Positions 48,493 to 57,677 of a stretch of 64,000 nt of DNA are shown one piece after another; the first letter of the stretch is position 1; every line of letters begins with the position of its first letter. The notes under the pieces were generated by a model. The model was not told the origin of the DNA, made no database searches, and saw nothing but the letters and a program-made list of their open reading frames with translations. Origin of the DNA: an uncultured Bacteroidales bacterium (GTDB lineage: Bacteria; Bacteroidota; Bacteroidia; Bacteroidales; FEN-979); contig CAJAUM010000098.1 of NCBI GenBank assembly GCA_903945175.1, positions 50,421 through 114,420 of the forward strand. The letters are read 5' to 3'. The translations under genes and the position numbers were made by a program.

Positions 48493-49428
48493 TCATAAAT
48501 TAAAATACAACCCCAGTGAGAACAGGTTCTCCACCTGAATATTTTCACTCACCTCCTTTTCATAGCAGATCCGTGTTTGAATCGTGGCTTTCAACATTTT
48601 ATTCAGCCTGATTGCAATAAGGTTCCGTACCACCAGGTCAATGGGTTTCTGATAATTTTTAAAAATCAGTAAATCACAATTCCAGTGTACCCGCTTAAGG
48701 ATATCTTTGTCCACCATCAAGTGCATGGAAAAACCATATTCAAACCAATGACTCTTCTCTTTCGGGACACCATAAAATTCTATAATATCTTGTTGATCAA
48801 AAACATCCCGGTTAACCACCACGGTGAGTTTGGCTGCAGACAAACCCAAACTGAAGGTCCCGAGCCGGGGAACAGTCCATCCAAAACCAGCTGAAAATGT
48901 ACCCAGCAAGGGGGTAAGAAACGCAGAATTGATGGTTCTAAGCAGCGTGCCGCCCTGATCAGATGAATAATCATAGCCATTAAAGAGGCGGGTCGTAAGG
49001 TTGGAATGAAACGTAAAGGTAAGGTTCTTCCAAAGTTTAAGTTCCATGCGGGTATCAAGGGTGTTTTCGTCGGGCTGAAACCGTGAAATGCTGTCGAAAA
49101 AAAACTGGATGCCCAGGGAATGGATAAAAGAGGTACTGATGGTAAAATTGCGGGAGTAATTGAGTTTTGACCGGTATTTAACCAGCTGTTGCATGGTAAG
49201 CTGGCCAACCCCATCCCCCTTTTGCCAGTTCAGCATGAGTAAGTTTGAACATGTGAATGCATATTCCATATCCTGGGTAAAACGGAATTGTACCAGCGAG
49301 ATGCCCGAATCTGAAGGATTTTGTAATGCAACAAGCACCATGGTATCCTTCCAAACCAGGTTTTGCCCCCCTGCCATGGCCGACAACAAACATACGTAAA
49401 GCAATACCAAACACCCCCTCTTGCCCAT
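48493..49428 (-). CDS. Outer membrane protein, DUF3078-like
   Basis: 311 residues with a signal peptide (1-21, SAMAGGQ) and mostly alternating beta structure ending in a Phe/Leu-rich strand (FSLGLYFNL), consistent with an outer membrane barrel. The segments LKLWKNLTFTFHSNL and ELKL-type strands recall DUF3078 proteins, but the match is weak. First of three minus-strand exported proteins with no recognised function. Expression probably independent. Confidence 0.6.
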   Translation of the reverse strand: MGKRGCLVLLYVCLLSAMAGGQNLVWKDTMVLVALQNPSDSGISLVQFRFTQDMEYAFTCSNLLMLNWQKGDGVGQLTMQQLVKYRSKLNYSRNFTISTSFIHSLGIQFFFDSISRFQPDENTLDTRMELKLWKNLTFTFHSNLTTRLFNGYDYSSDQGGTLLRTINSAFLTPLLGTFSAGFGWTVPRLGTFSLGLSAAKLTVVVNRDVFDQQDIIEFYGVPKEKSHWFEYGFSMHLMVDKDILKRVHWNCDLLIFKNYQKPIDLVVRNLIAIRLNKMLKATIQTRICYEKEVSENIQVENLFSLGLYFNL

Positions 49429-49502
49429 AGCACAACCCGGTTTTCTGTTTCAAAATATTCATAATCCAATATTTAACTACTCCTTTTCACCTGATTTAAA
49501 CC

Positions 49503-50123
49503 CTATTTAATAGCCACTTTTTGTTCAGATTTCAATTTCCAGCTTTCCTGCATATCCACATTCAGCCATATCAACCTGATCTGCGCAGTGGTGTTCAGTT
49601 CGACGGCATCGGACAATACAAAGAGGCGGGAATTATAGCTCCCAATGAACTTTGCCCAGGTCACAATGACAGTAAAATCGGAATTCGTTAACACCTTCCC
49701 GGGAGTTGTATTTTTCCCGAATGGCTGAATATAGGCCAGTACCTGGTCCAGCCTCAGCCCATTGCATTTTTCATAGGTTGAATCGCTGCTCAGCGACTTG
49801 ATTTTATCATAGCCTGACCATTGGCATTGCGTTGTATCCCGCTGCAAGAGGTTCCCCTCGCGGTCAAAGATCATGTGTCCAAGCATGTTTTTGATAAAAA
49901 CCGGGTTTCTGATTGCCTGACAGTAAGAGAGGGAATCGGAAAACATATACAGGTTTTCCGTCGGGAAATGATGTTTTTCGAGAAACGAAACGAGTTTGGC
50001 CGGGGTCTCCTCCCTGGGCTGGGTCAGTCCATATTTAAAATGCATATAGGTTTTGCATCCGTTCGATGTCGTAAGCAAAAGGACCATTGCGGCCAGGATT
50101 AAACTGCAGGAGGCTGATTTCAT
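49503..50123 (-). CDS. Putative lipoprotein, unknown function
   Basis: 206 residues with a lipoprotein signal (TTSNGC, Cys about 23). The mature part contains a thioredoxin-like length but no CxxC; QCQWSGYDKIKSLS and TVIVTWAKFIGSYNSRLF are the only conspicuous stretches. No domain is recognised. A minus-strand hairpin element (50151-50202) lies upstream of its start. Confidence 0.6.
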   Translation of the reverse strand: MKSASCSLILAAMVLLLTTSNGCKTYMHFKYGLTQPREETPAKLVSFLEKHHFPTENLYMFSDSLSYCQAIRNPVFIKNMLGHMIFDREGNLLQRDTTQCQWSGYDKIKSLSSDSTYEKCNGLRLDQVLAYIQPFGKNTTPGKVLTNSDFTVIVTWAKFIGSYNSRLFVLSDAVELNTTAQIRLIWLNVDMQESWKLKSEQKVAIK

Positions 50124-50150
50124 CTTGAATGGTTGTTTATAATCAGGATA

Positions 50151-50202
50151 CTGCCCTTAAACGGGGTCAGGTCTCAACCAATGGGCCCCCGTTTAAGGAC
50201 AG
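50151..50202. repeat. REP-like 16-bp palindromic element
   Basis: CTGCCCTTAAACGGGG (50151-50166) and CCCCGTTTAAGGACAG (50187-50202) form a 16-bp stem with one G-T pair around a 20-base loop that contains TCAGGTCTCAACC. It starts 8 bases past the end of the 50210-50689 gene and has no T-run, so it is unlike a normal terminator. The GGGGTCAGG segment resembles palindromes mobilised by REP-associated tyrosine transposases (from memory). No transposase gene is nearby. Confidence 0.5.
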
Positions 50203-50209
50203 TGAATCC

Positions 50210-50689
50210 CTATAGTTGAAAAACAATTGTATAAACCCCGTTTTGGTAAGATAACGGGTAATTTCCCGGACGAATGGTTATGCCTGAAGATGATTGCAGC
50301 GCTTTGCATGTTTCATCTGACAGTGTGTAGGCATCCACGATAGACATGGTTCGTTTATCCTTAAAATAGGGCAGCGCCGAGCCCCCGTCATAGCTGGTCA
50401 GTGCAGCCTCGCTGACCTCAATAAGAAGCTGATTCTGGCTGTTCAGCTGCCCTCTCACGGCACACAGATTCTTTGCCGAGTACGCTCCTAAATTTTCTTC
50501 AAACCCCCAGGAAACATCGAAGCAAAGGCCAAAACCACTGGCGCAATCCAATTTTGGGCGATGAAAATTGATCAGTAATTTGATCCATACACCAGCCGGC
50601 GCAAAGGAAGATGGAGTCACCCCTGTGGCGAAGGTGGTTTCCGAAAAGAATATCATACTCAACATGGATATTAACATAATTTTTTTCAT
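50210..50689 (-). CDS. Small secreted protein, unknown function
   Basis: 159 residues with a signal peptide (1-22, TTFATG) and four cysteines in the mature part (LDCASGFGLC, LCAV, ETCKAL) that could form disulfides. No domain is recognised. Its promoter is not evident. The upstream gap to the next plus-strand gene is 360 bases. Confidence 0.55.
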   Translation of the reverse strand: MKKIMLISMLSMIFFSETTFATGVTPSSFAPAGVWIKLLINFHRPKLDCASGFGLCFDVSWGFEENLGAYSAKNLCAVRGQLNSQNQLLIEVSEAALTSYDGGSALPYFKDKRTMSIVDAYTLSDETCKALQSSSGITIRPGNYPLSYQNGVYTIVFQL

Positions 50690-51049
50690 GGCTTTGAGAT
50701 TAAAAATACAAATGAAATTTGCTGCCAGATCATTCCGCCGACAGCTTGCGGAGAGCCGGATAATTTTGGAAGGCCGGCCGGTCTACCGAAAAACCACACC
50801 TCCAGGAGAAGCAGTTTTTCCCTCAATTTACACACCCATACTTGTTTTACCTCCTTCATCATTTTTATGCTTAATCGGGAAAGGGGGCAAAAGGTGAATG
50901 TGCCAACACACTTTTTTTTGGATAAATTATTTAGCAACTGATAATCCGATATGTATCATTATTTTACACTTTTCGCTTGGAAATTATCTCAAAATTTTTT
51001 AGTATCTTTGCAGCCGAATTTCAAATAGGGATAAAATAGAAAGGAAAAC
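50690..51049. other. 360-base divergent intergenic region
   Basis: Between the small secreted protein (minus) and the starch-synthase-like gene (plus). Contains a GGCCGGCC palindrome (about 50773-50781) and the promoter at 50977-51010. Open frames on both strands exist but show no protein-like pattern, so I call no gene. Nothing else is seen. Confidence 0.5.
50977..51010 (+). promoter_or_regulatory. Promoter for the glycogen-synthase-like operon
   Basis: TTG (50977-50979) and TATCTTTG (51003-51010) lie 23 bases apart, slightly long but consistent with the phylum's promoter. The ATG is 39 bases downstream. Confidence 0.55.
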
Positions 51050-51877
51050 ATGGAAAAAGCGAAAGTTTTGTTTGTTGCGCAGGAGATCACCCCATATCTG
51101 AAAGAAACTCCGATGAGTATCATCGGGCGACATCTCCCCCAGGGAATTCAGGATAAAGGAAGAGAGATCCGTACATTTATGCCGCGCTATGGCAGTATCA
51201 ATGAGCGCAGAAACCAGCTTCACGAAGTCATCCGGTTGTCGGGCATGAACCTGATTATCGATGATACCGATCACCCGCTGATCATCAAGGTCGCTTCAAT
51301 CCAGCAAGCCCGCATGCAGATCTATTTTATTGACAATGAAGATTATTTTCAGCGAAAGTATACCCTGCACGATAAAAACAACAAGTTTTTCGCTGACAAC
51401 GACGAACGGGCTATCTTCTTTTCACGCGGGGTGCTGGAAACTGTTAAAAAACTGGGATGGGGCCCCGATGTGGTTCATTGCCATGGATGGATGACCAGTC
51501 TCGTTCCAATTTATATAAAAAAGGCCTATTGCGACAATCCATTGTTCAGCGACACCAAAGTCATCTATTCCATTTATGATGATGATTTTGAAGAGCTCAT
51601 GCACAAAGATTTTGCAAGTAAAATCAAACTGGAGGGAATTAATTCCAAGGATCTTAAACACTATAAATCTCCTGATTACGTTAGCATCATTAAGGCGGCT
51701 ATAGATTTTTCTGATGGTGTTATCATCGGATCTCCCAAAGTAAATCCTGAACTGGTTAAATACATCAAGGAAATTGAGAAACCCTGCCTCGAATATCAAC
51801 CCATGGACCGTTATGTGGATGCCTACAACGATTTCTATGAAGAGGTGATGGTGAACGATCCGGTGACCGTGGAATAA
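51050..51877 (+). CDS. Glycogen/starch-synthase-like N-terminal domain protein
   Basis: 275 residues corresponding to the N-terminal Rossmann half of GT5 starch/glycogen synthases (VLFVAQEITPYLKETPMSI, FMPRYGSI, VVHCHGWMTSLVPIYI). The C-terminal half that binds ADP-glucose, with the catalytic Glu and Lys, is missing, and the protein ends at DPVTVE. Stand-alone versions of this half sit before DUF4270 and glmS in many Bacteroidota, so it is a family, not a local truncation. Catalytic activity is unlikely by itself. The next gene begins directly after its stop codon. Confidence 0.85.
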   Translation: MEKAKVLFVAQEITPYLKETPMSIIGRHLPQGIQDKGREIRTFMPRYGSINERRNQLHEVIRLSGMNLIIDDTDHPLIIKVASIQQARMQIYFIDNEDYFQRKYTLHDKNNKFFADNDERAIFFSRGVLETVKKLGWGPDVVHCHGWMTSLVPIYIKKAYCDNPLFSDTKVIYSIYDDDFEELMHKDFASKIKLEGINSKDLKHYKSPDYVSIIKAAIDFSDGVIIGSPKVNPELVKYIKEIEKPCLEYQPMDRYVDAYNDFYEEVMVNDPVTVE

Positions 51878-53260
51878 ATGCAACTTATAAATACGAAACG
51901 ATTGAACCACTTGCTGACCAAACTTCCGGCATCACTGCTGACCGGCATACTGCTAATACTTGCATTGTTCTCCTGCAACAAAGACCCTTATGAAATTGGT
52001 ATCGACCTGCTTCCACCCAGCGACACCCTGAATGTAAGGACAACGGATACCTGCACCGTGGAAGCCTTTTCAGTGAGGCAGGATTCTACCCGCACAGATA
52101 AAACGACCTCCCTGATGCTTGGTTCGATCATGGATCCGGTTTTCGGGCAGTCAACCTGCAGCTTTTACACCCAGGCCTTCCTTGAATCAGAGGGGGTGGA
52201 TTTTGGTAAAAATCCGGTGCTCGATTCCATCGTGCTCATGTTATGCTATTCCGGCTATTATGGAGATACGCTCTCTATGCAGACTGTTAAGGTGTATGAG
52301 GTCAGCGAATATTTTTCATACGACAGCGTCCGGTATTCAACCGGGAGTGTGCCAATCTATCCCACATTGCTTGCCAGTCAGGATTTTATTCCAAGAATCA
52401 AAGACAGTGTAAAGGTGTATAATGAAAAACTGGCCCCGCACCTGCGTATCAACCTGAACAAATTTACCAATTACCTGGGAAATAAAATCCTTGAAGCTCC
52501 GGCCGACGTTCTGGCCACCAACACCGCTTTCATCAGGTTCATGAAGGGGTTGTATGTTACAGCCAGCCCGATAAACAACAAGGGGGCCCTCCTTAATTTT
52601 TCCCTCTCCAGCGGGTTATCCAAAATGGTCGTTTATTTTCATAACGGGAACGATCCTGCGAACGACTCACTGAGTTATAACTTGCCGATCAACGAATCTG
52701 GCTCTCATTTTATCCACATCGATCACAATAACTATCTGGATGCCAGTCAGAATCTGAAGCAACAGATCCTGAACCATGATTCAGCCCAGGGAGCAAACCA
52801 GGTATATCTGCAAGGGATGGGAGGCGTGAAGGTCAAACTTAAATTTCCATTTATGAAGGACTTCAGCAAGGGAAAAGTCATCGCAGTCAATGATGCCATC
52901 CTTGAACTGAAGAACATGGAATCTGATACGATCCATCCTCCACCACAAACATTATATATCATCCGCCAGGACAGCATCGGCCGGATCGGGTACCTCATCG
53001 ATGAAAATGAGGGCCCCGCTTATTTCGGCGGGACTTACAATGAAACGACCCGTTCCTATTTTTTCCGTCTGACGCAGCATATGCAGAAGGTTCTGATGGA
53101 TTCCTATTCTGAACATTTCGATTTGTATATCGTGGTCAACAACCCGGTATTGAGCTCGATTTCGCCAAACCGGATTGTACTTAACGGCACCAGCCCTTTT
53201 ATCCCGGGAGGGGTATCGAACAGACTTAAGCTAAAAATGACCTACACGGTCTTGAATTAA
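51878..53260 (+). CDS. DUF4270 lipoprotein
   Basis: 460 residues; lipoprotein signal ending LALFSC (Cys about 30), then DUF4270 with NKDPYEIGIDLLPPSD directly after the lipidated Cys, as usual for this family. Beta-rich surface protein of unknown role, found only in Bacteroidota. It starts at the base after the stop of the preceding gene, so they are co-transcribed. glmS follows after 35 bases with its own -7 element (TACTTTTG, 53269-53276). Confidence 0.88.
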   Translation: MQLINTKRLNHLLTKLPASLLTGILLILALFSCNKDPYEIGIDLLPPSDTLNVRTTDTCTVEAFSVRQDSTRTDKTTSLMLGSIMDPVFGQSTCSFYTQAFLESEGVDFGKNPVLDSIVLMLCYSGYYGDTLSMQTVKVYEVSEYFSYDSVRYSTGSVPIYPTLLASQDFIPRIKDSVKVYNEKLAPHLRINLNKFTNYLGNKILEAPADVLATNTAFIRFMKGLYVTASPINNKGALLNFSLSSGLSKMVVYFHNGNDPANDSLSYNLPINESGSHFIHIDHNNYLDASQNLKQQILNHDSAQGANQVYLQGMGGVKVKLKFPFMKDFSKGKVIAVNDAILELKNMESDTIHPPPQTLYIIRQDSIGRIGYLIDENEGPAYFGGTYNETTRSYFFRLTQHMQKVLMDSYSEHFDLYIVVNNPVLSSISPNRIVLNGTSPFIPGGVSNRLKLKMTYTVLN

Positions 53261-53295
53261 TTTTTTCTTACTTTTGGCATATAAATAACCAAACT

Positions 53296-55134
53296 ATGTG
53301 TGGAATTGTTGCCTATATCGGTCCAAGAGAAGCATATCCCGTATTGATGAAGGGATTGCACCGTTTGGAATACCGGGGTTACGACAGTGCGGGAATCTGC
53401 CTGCTCAACGGGGACATCCGGGTTTTTAAATGCAAAGGAAAAGTTTCAGACCTTGAAGCATTTGTAGCCGGGGAAAATATCTCCGGTAACATCGGTATGG
53501 CCCACACCCGCTGGGCTACCCATGGAGAGCCCAATACCATCAATGCCCACCCGCATTTCTCCCAGAACAAAACCATCGCGCTTATTCACAACGGCATCAT
53601 CGAAAACTATTCGGTGCTCAGGAGTGAGCTGAAAAACAGGGGATATACGTTTACGAGTGAAACCGATACAGAGGTGCTTGTTCACCTGATTGAAGATATC
53701 ATGACCAATGAACAGGTGTCGGTGGAGGAGGCCGTGCGCATTGCCCTGAACCAGGTAATCGGAGCCTACGCCATTGTCATCCTGGCAAAAGAATTCCCAA
53801 ACAAGATCATCGCTGCCCGCAAAGGCAGTCCCATGGTGATCGGAATTGGCAAGGATGAATTTTTCGTTGCTTCCGATGCCACTCCGCTGATTGAATATAC
53901 CGACAATGTTGTCTATCTCAATGATGAAGAAATCGCCATTATTGAACGCGACAAGGAATTAAAGATCAAGACGATCAGGAACCAGGATCAAACTCCTTAC
54001 ATTGAGAAGCTTGTTATGAGCCTGAACGAAATTGAAAAGGGAGGATTTGATCATTTCATGCTGAAGGAGATTTATGAACAGCCCCGTTCAATCTTTGATT
54101 CCATGCGTGGCCGGCTGCATCTTGATCAGGGGACTGTAACCCTTGGCGGAATCAGCGACTATGTTCAGAAGATCCTGAAAGCCAAACGCATCATCATTAC
54201 CGCCTGCGGAACATCCTGGCATGCCGGGCTGGTTGGGGAATACCTGATCGAAGACCTTGCGCGTATCCCGGTTGAAGTTGAATACTCCTCCGAATTCCGC
54301 TACCGCAACCCGGTGTTAAGCGAAGACGATGTGGTCATCGCCATCTCACAATCGGGTGAAACAGCGGATACCCTGGCCGCCATCGACCTGGCCAAGTCAA
54401 AGGGAGCAACCGTGCTTGGAATATGCAACGTCGTGGGCTCATCCATTGCCCGTGCCACCAATGCCGGTGTTTACACCCATGCCGGACCTGAGATCGGCGT
54501 TGCATCGACCAAGGCATTTACGGCGCAGGTAGCCGTGCTGACGCTCCTTGGGTTGCTCCTGGCCCAGAAAAAAGGGACCCTTCCCGCTTCAAAATTCCAG
54601 AAAATACTCGTCGAACTTGATTCGATTCCATCCAAAGTAGAGCGGATTCTGAAGCTGAATGAAAAAATCAGGGACATTGCGACCATCTATAAGGATGTGA
54701 AAAACTCACTCTATCTTGGCCGGGGCTATAATTTCCCGGTTGCCCTTGAAGGAGCACTGAAGCTGAAGGAGATTTCTTACATCCACGCCGAAGGATATCC
54801 TGCTGCAGAAATGAAACATGGGCCCATTGCGCTTATCGATGAGTTCATGCCCGTGGTCTTCATTGCTACGCGACGCGGAATCTACGATAAAGTGATCACC
54901 AACATCGAAGAGGTAAAGGCACGGAAAGGAAAAATTATCGCCATCGTCACTGAAGGAGATGAATCGGTGAAAAAACTGGCCGACCATTGCATCGAAATCC
55001 CCGATACCGAAGAGATGCTCATTCCCTTGCTGGCAACGGTCCCGCTGCAGCTCCTCTCCTATCACATTGCCGTGATGCGGAATTGCAACGTTGACCAGCC
55101 CCGCAACCTGGCGAAGTCGGTTACGGTGGAGTAG
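53296..55134 (+). CDS. glmS: Glutamine-fructose-6-phosphate aminotransferase
   Basis: Makes glucosamine-6-phosphate, the entry to peptidoglycan and LPS amino sugars. 612 residues. The N-terminal glutaminase has the nucleophile C2 (MCGIVAYIG) and the HTRWATHG segment. Two SIS sugar-isomerase domains follow, with SQSGETADT and the C-terminal LAKSVTVE that closes the active site. The nucleotide sequence shows no hallmark of a glmS ribozyme upstream. Complete and intact. Confidence 0.98.
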   Translation: MCGIVAYIGPREAYPVLMKGLHRLEYRGYDSAGICLLNGDIRVFKCKGKVSDLEAFVAGENISGNIGMAHTRWATHGEPNTINAHPHFSQNKTIALIHNGIIENYSVLRSELKNRGYTFTSETDTEVLVHLIEDIMTNEQVSVEEAVRIALNQVIGAYAIVILAKEFPNKIIAARKGSPMVIGIGKDEFFVASDATPLIEYTDNVVYLNDEEIAIIERDKELKIKTIRNQDQTPYIEKLVMSLNEIEKGGFDHFMLKEIYEQPRSIFDSMRGRLHLDQGTVTLGGISDYVQKILKAKRIIITACGTSWHAGLVGEYLIEDLARIPVEVEYSSEFRYRNPVLSEDDVVIAISQSGETADTLAAIDLAKSKGATVLGICNVVGSSIARATNAGVYTHAGPEIGVASTKAFTAQVAVLTLLGLLLAQKKGTLPASKFQKILVELDSIPSKVERILKLNEKIRDIATIYKDVKNSLYLGRGYNFPVALEGALKLKEISYIHAEGYPAAEMKHGPIALIDEFMPVVFIATRRGIYDKVITNIEEVKARKGKIIAIVTEGDESVKKLADHCIEIPDTEEMLIPLLATVPLQLLSYHIAVMRNCNVDQPRNLAKSVTVE

Positions 55135-55198
55135 GTTTCAACGGGAAGTTACCCCGATGATTTTTTTTGTATTTTTACGGCAGACTTCCAGGTAAATA

Positions 55199-56986
55199 AT
55201 GATACTCCCAAAACGCTTAAGACAATTCCGCTATACATTATCCGCGACATTGTTCGCTCTCGTGCTGGTTCTCCAGGGATTTGGTAAAGAAAACCCCGAC
55301 AGTTTGCTCAGTGTCGTCAGAACAGCTTCGGGGAAAGACAAATTTTACGCGCTCAAAGCCCTCAGCAAATTTTACAAGACAACAGAACCTTTAAAATCAC
55401 TTGATTATGCCGAACAGCAGCTCAGGCTTGCTGCTGAAATGAAAAACAGGGAGCTTGAGGCCGAAGCCATGTCCGACATGGCCGTGCCAATTGTGATGAT
55501 GCAGCAGAACAAACGCGCCATCCTTTTACTTCAGGAAAGTTTAAACATTTATGATTCACTGGGCAATGAAAAAGGTCGCTGCAGGGTTCTGAACAGCCTC
55601 GGGCTCGCATGGAGCCAGAACGGATCCATGGACAAAGCCCTGCAGTGTTACATAAAAGTCATCCCATATTACACAAAGCAAGGAATGAAAGTGAACCTGG
55701 CTACGGTCTACATGAACATTGGCCTGAGCTATGAACAATTAAAAAAACACGAACTGGCGATCTCAGCCGGATTGAAAGCAAAAGAGATCTTTACTTCACT
55801 CAACGATGAGTCCAGGCTCAACGATGTGATGCTGAACCTCGGGCTGAGTTACCATTCACTGGAACGCTTTGATGAAGCCCGGGAATGTTTTGAAAAAGCA
55901 TTGGCTTATTATGAAAAGAATCATAACGTTTACGGAATGGCCGTGGCCACAACCAACCTTGTAAAGTTGTACGAAGCCAAAAAGGATTATGCAAATGCAC
56001 AAATTTGGTTTGCCAAGGCCCTTCCCCTGGTCAGGGAAATTCACAATACCTGGGCCGAAGCAAGCCTGTTCATCGACAGGGCAGTTCTGCAATACAATTT
56101 TGGAAAATTCAATGAATCGCTCATCGACCTGGCCACGGCAAATTCGCTTAATATTACAGCAGGGGACCCCGATGCGCAGGCCCAGATATTCCATACCTAT
56201 TACCTCGTTTACGACACCCTGAGGCAGGAGAGGCTCGCCCTGGAATATTTTAAAAAATATTCAGCGCTGAGCGACACCCTGCATCTGCAGGAAAATGCCA
56301 GGATGACCGAAGAGTTGACCATTGGCTTCGAGAGTGCACAGAAGGAGGCTGAGAACCAGATCCTGAGGCAGGACATCAAAACTTCCCGAATGAGACAGCA
56401 ATTGCTGACTGGATTGATTGTTACAATCCTCCTCACCAGTTTCCTCATTATTTTATTACTGAACCTCAAGCGCAGGAACCTGGAGCTGAAACACAAACAG
56501 ACCGAGCATGAGAAACAACTTAAGGAGGTTGAACTGGAAAAAATATCGTTCGAACTTCAGCTCAAGGACCAGGAACTGGTTTACCAGTCCATGCTGAGAG
56601 TGGACCTCACACAGATAAACCGTTCGGTACAGGAAAAACTGGCCCCCTTCAATCTGAAATTTTCCAGCAAAAAAGACCAGTCCGAATTCATGCAGGTCAT
56701 ACAGGAAATTACACGGCAAGCCGGCAGAGATCCCCTGGCCGATTTCGAGATCCTGTTCACCCAGCTTCATAAGTCCTTTTACGAGAATCTGATCGGACAC
56801 TACAGTACCCTGTCAAAAAGCGAACTGCAGGTTTGTGGCATGATACGAATGAACCTTTCCACAAAAGACATAGCCCGCATGATGAACCTCTCGGCCACAA
56901 GCGTCGAGATGACCCGTCACCGGATAAGGCAGAAACTGAACCTCGGACAAAAGGACAACCTCACCTCCTTCCTGATGGCAATTTAA
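55199..56986 (+). CDS. TPR protein with membrane segment and C-terminal LuxR-like HTH
   Basis: 595 residues: a signal-like N-terminus (about 12-28), six or so TPR units to about residue 370 (e.g. NSLGLAWSQNGSMDKALQCY), a membrane segment (about 402-424, LLTGLIVTILLTSFLIILLL), a coiled coil (about 425-460) and a C-terminal helix-turn-helix of the LuxR type (SKSELQVCGMIRMNLSTKDI and MNLSATSVEMTRHRIRQKLN). This one-piece sensor design, with periplasmic TPRs and a cytoplasmic HTH, is common in Bacteroidota. Target unknown. Confidence 0.82.
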   Translation: MILPKRLRQFRYTLSATLFALVLVLQGFGKENPDSLLSVVRTASGKDKFYALKALSKFYKTTEPLKSLDYAEQQLRLAAEMKNRELEAEAMSDMAVPIVMMQQNKRAILLLQESLNIYDSLGNEKGRCRVLNSLGLAWSQNGSMDKALQCYIKVIPYYTKQGMKVNLATVYMNIGLSYEQLKKHELAISAGLKAKEIFTSLNDESRLNDVMLNLGLSYHSLERFDEARECFEKALAYYEKNHNVYGMAVATTNLVKLYEAKKDYANAQIWFAKALPLVREIHNTWAEASLFIDRAVLQYNFGKFNESLIDLATANSLNITAGDPDAQAQIFHTYYLVYDTLRQERLALEYFKKYSALSDTLHLQENARMTEELTIGFESAQKEAENQILRQDIKTSRMRQQLLTGLIVTILLTSFLIILLLNLKRRNLELKHKQTEHEKQLKEVELEKISFELQLKDQELVYQSMLRVDLTQINRSVQEKLAPFNLKFSSKKDQSEFMQVIQEITRQAGRDPLADFEILFTQLHKSFYENLIGHYSTLSKSELQVCGMIRMNLSTKDIARMMNLSATSVEMTRHRIRQKLNLGQKDNLTSFLMAI

Positions 56987-56987
56987 T

Positions 56988-57007
56988 GCCGGAAATCCGG
57001 CCTTTTT
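56988..57007 (+). terminator. Short intrinsic terminator after the TPR-HTH gene
   Basis: A 5-bp stem GCCGG/CCGGC (56988-56992, 56997-57001) with an AAAT loop is followed by CTTTTT. It begins 2 bases after the TPR-HTH stop codon. Confidence 0.5.
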
Positions 57008-57192
57008 AAGCCTGAAACCCACCTTTTGCTTTCCTTTCATTTTATTTTATCTGTCAGTTGATGAGGCTGTTGTAAATCCAGATCCGATCAGACGGCAAGC
57101 TTTAATCCGCGCTGCAGCGGATTTACTGCATTGAATTTCAGAAGGATATCTCCATACGAAAGATTATGTAAAGGTTTTTGTGCCCCGTATTA

Positions 57193-57224
57193 TTGACTTA
57201 TGAAAAAGACTGGACTTACTTTTG
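57193..57224 (+). promoter_or_regulatory. Promoter for the pseudo-receiver gene
   Basis: TTG (57193-57195) and TACTTTTG (57217-57224) are separated by 21 bases, a good Bacteroidota promoter. It fixes the gene start at ATG 57247, 22 bases downstream. The other roughly 200 bases between the terminator and this promoter show no gene. Confidence 0.7.
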
Positions 57225-57246
57225 CCCCGGGTCAAAAATATACCTT

Positions 57247-57642
57247 ATGTCCAGCATTCTTCACAGAAGAAATAAAATTCTGATAGCCCGTAACAAGGGA
57301 ACCGGCAATGAAGACATTTCCCTCCTTCTGAAGCGCAACGACCTGGAAGTTCTGATGGCTTCTTCAGGCCAGGAGGCGATGAGCCTCATGAAAGATCACC
57401 CCGATTTCAGGATGGCTGTATTAAGCGCAGATCTTGAGGGGCTGAACGGCTTTGATACAACGCTGCTTGCAAGATCACTAAACCCGAATCTTCCCATTAT
57501 CCTGCTGGTGAACTACAGTACCCGTGAGACCATCAACCTGGCAGCCATGGTTGGCTGTGACCAGGTTTTGCAAAACCCCATTGAACCAAAAACATTTGAA
57601 GTCCTGCTCGACAAATTCCTCAGCCCTGTACTTCATGATTAA
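57247..57642 (+). CDS. Degenerate receiver-domain protein (pseudo-receiver)
   Basis: 131 residues with the length and strand/helix pattern of a CheY-like receiver, but every key residue is changed. The N-terminal acidic pair is R15-N16 (ILIARNKG), the phospho-acceptor position is S60 (AVLSADLEGLNG, the Pro of the usual D-x-x-x-P is Glu) and the conserved Lys is N110 (LQNPIEP). It can therefore not be phosphorylated in the normal way. It has its own promoter; the first duplicated lipoprotein gene starts 35 bases after its stop. A protein-interaction role is possible. Confidence 0.8.
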   Translation: MSSILHRRNKILIARNKGTGNEDISLLLKRNDLEVLMASSGQEAMSLMKDHPDFRMAVLSADLEGLNGFDTTLLARSLNPNLPIILLVNYSTRETINLAAMVGCDQVLQNPIEPKTFEVLLDKFLSPVLHD

Positions 57643-57677
57643 TGATATCCGAAAACAATAAACCAAATCTCCAAACT

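Noticed and set aside
50568..50937. Open frames on both strands in the 50.7-51.0 kb gap
   Set aside because: Neither has a signal, motif or plausible ribosome-binding site, and both cross the promoter region of neighbouring genes.
53277..53295. glmS ribozyme before glmS
   Set aside because: Only 35 bases separate the genes and the ribozyme core is not present.
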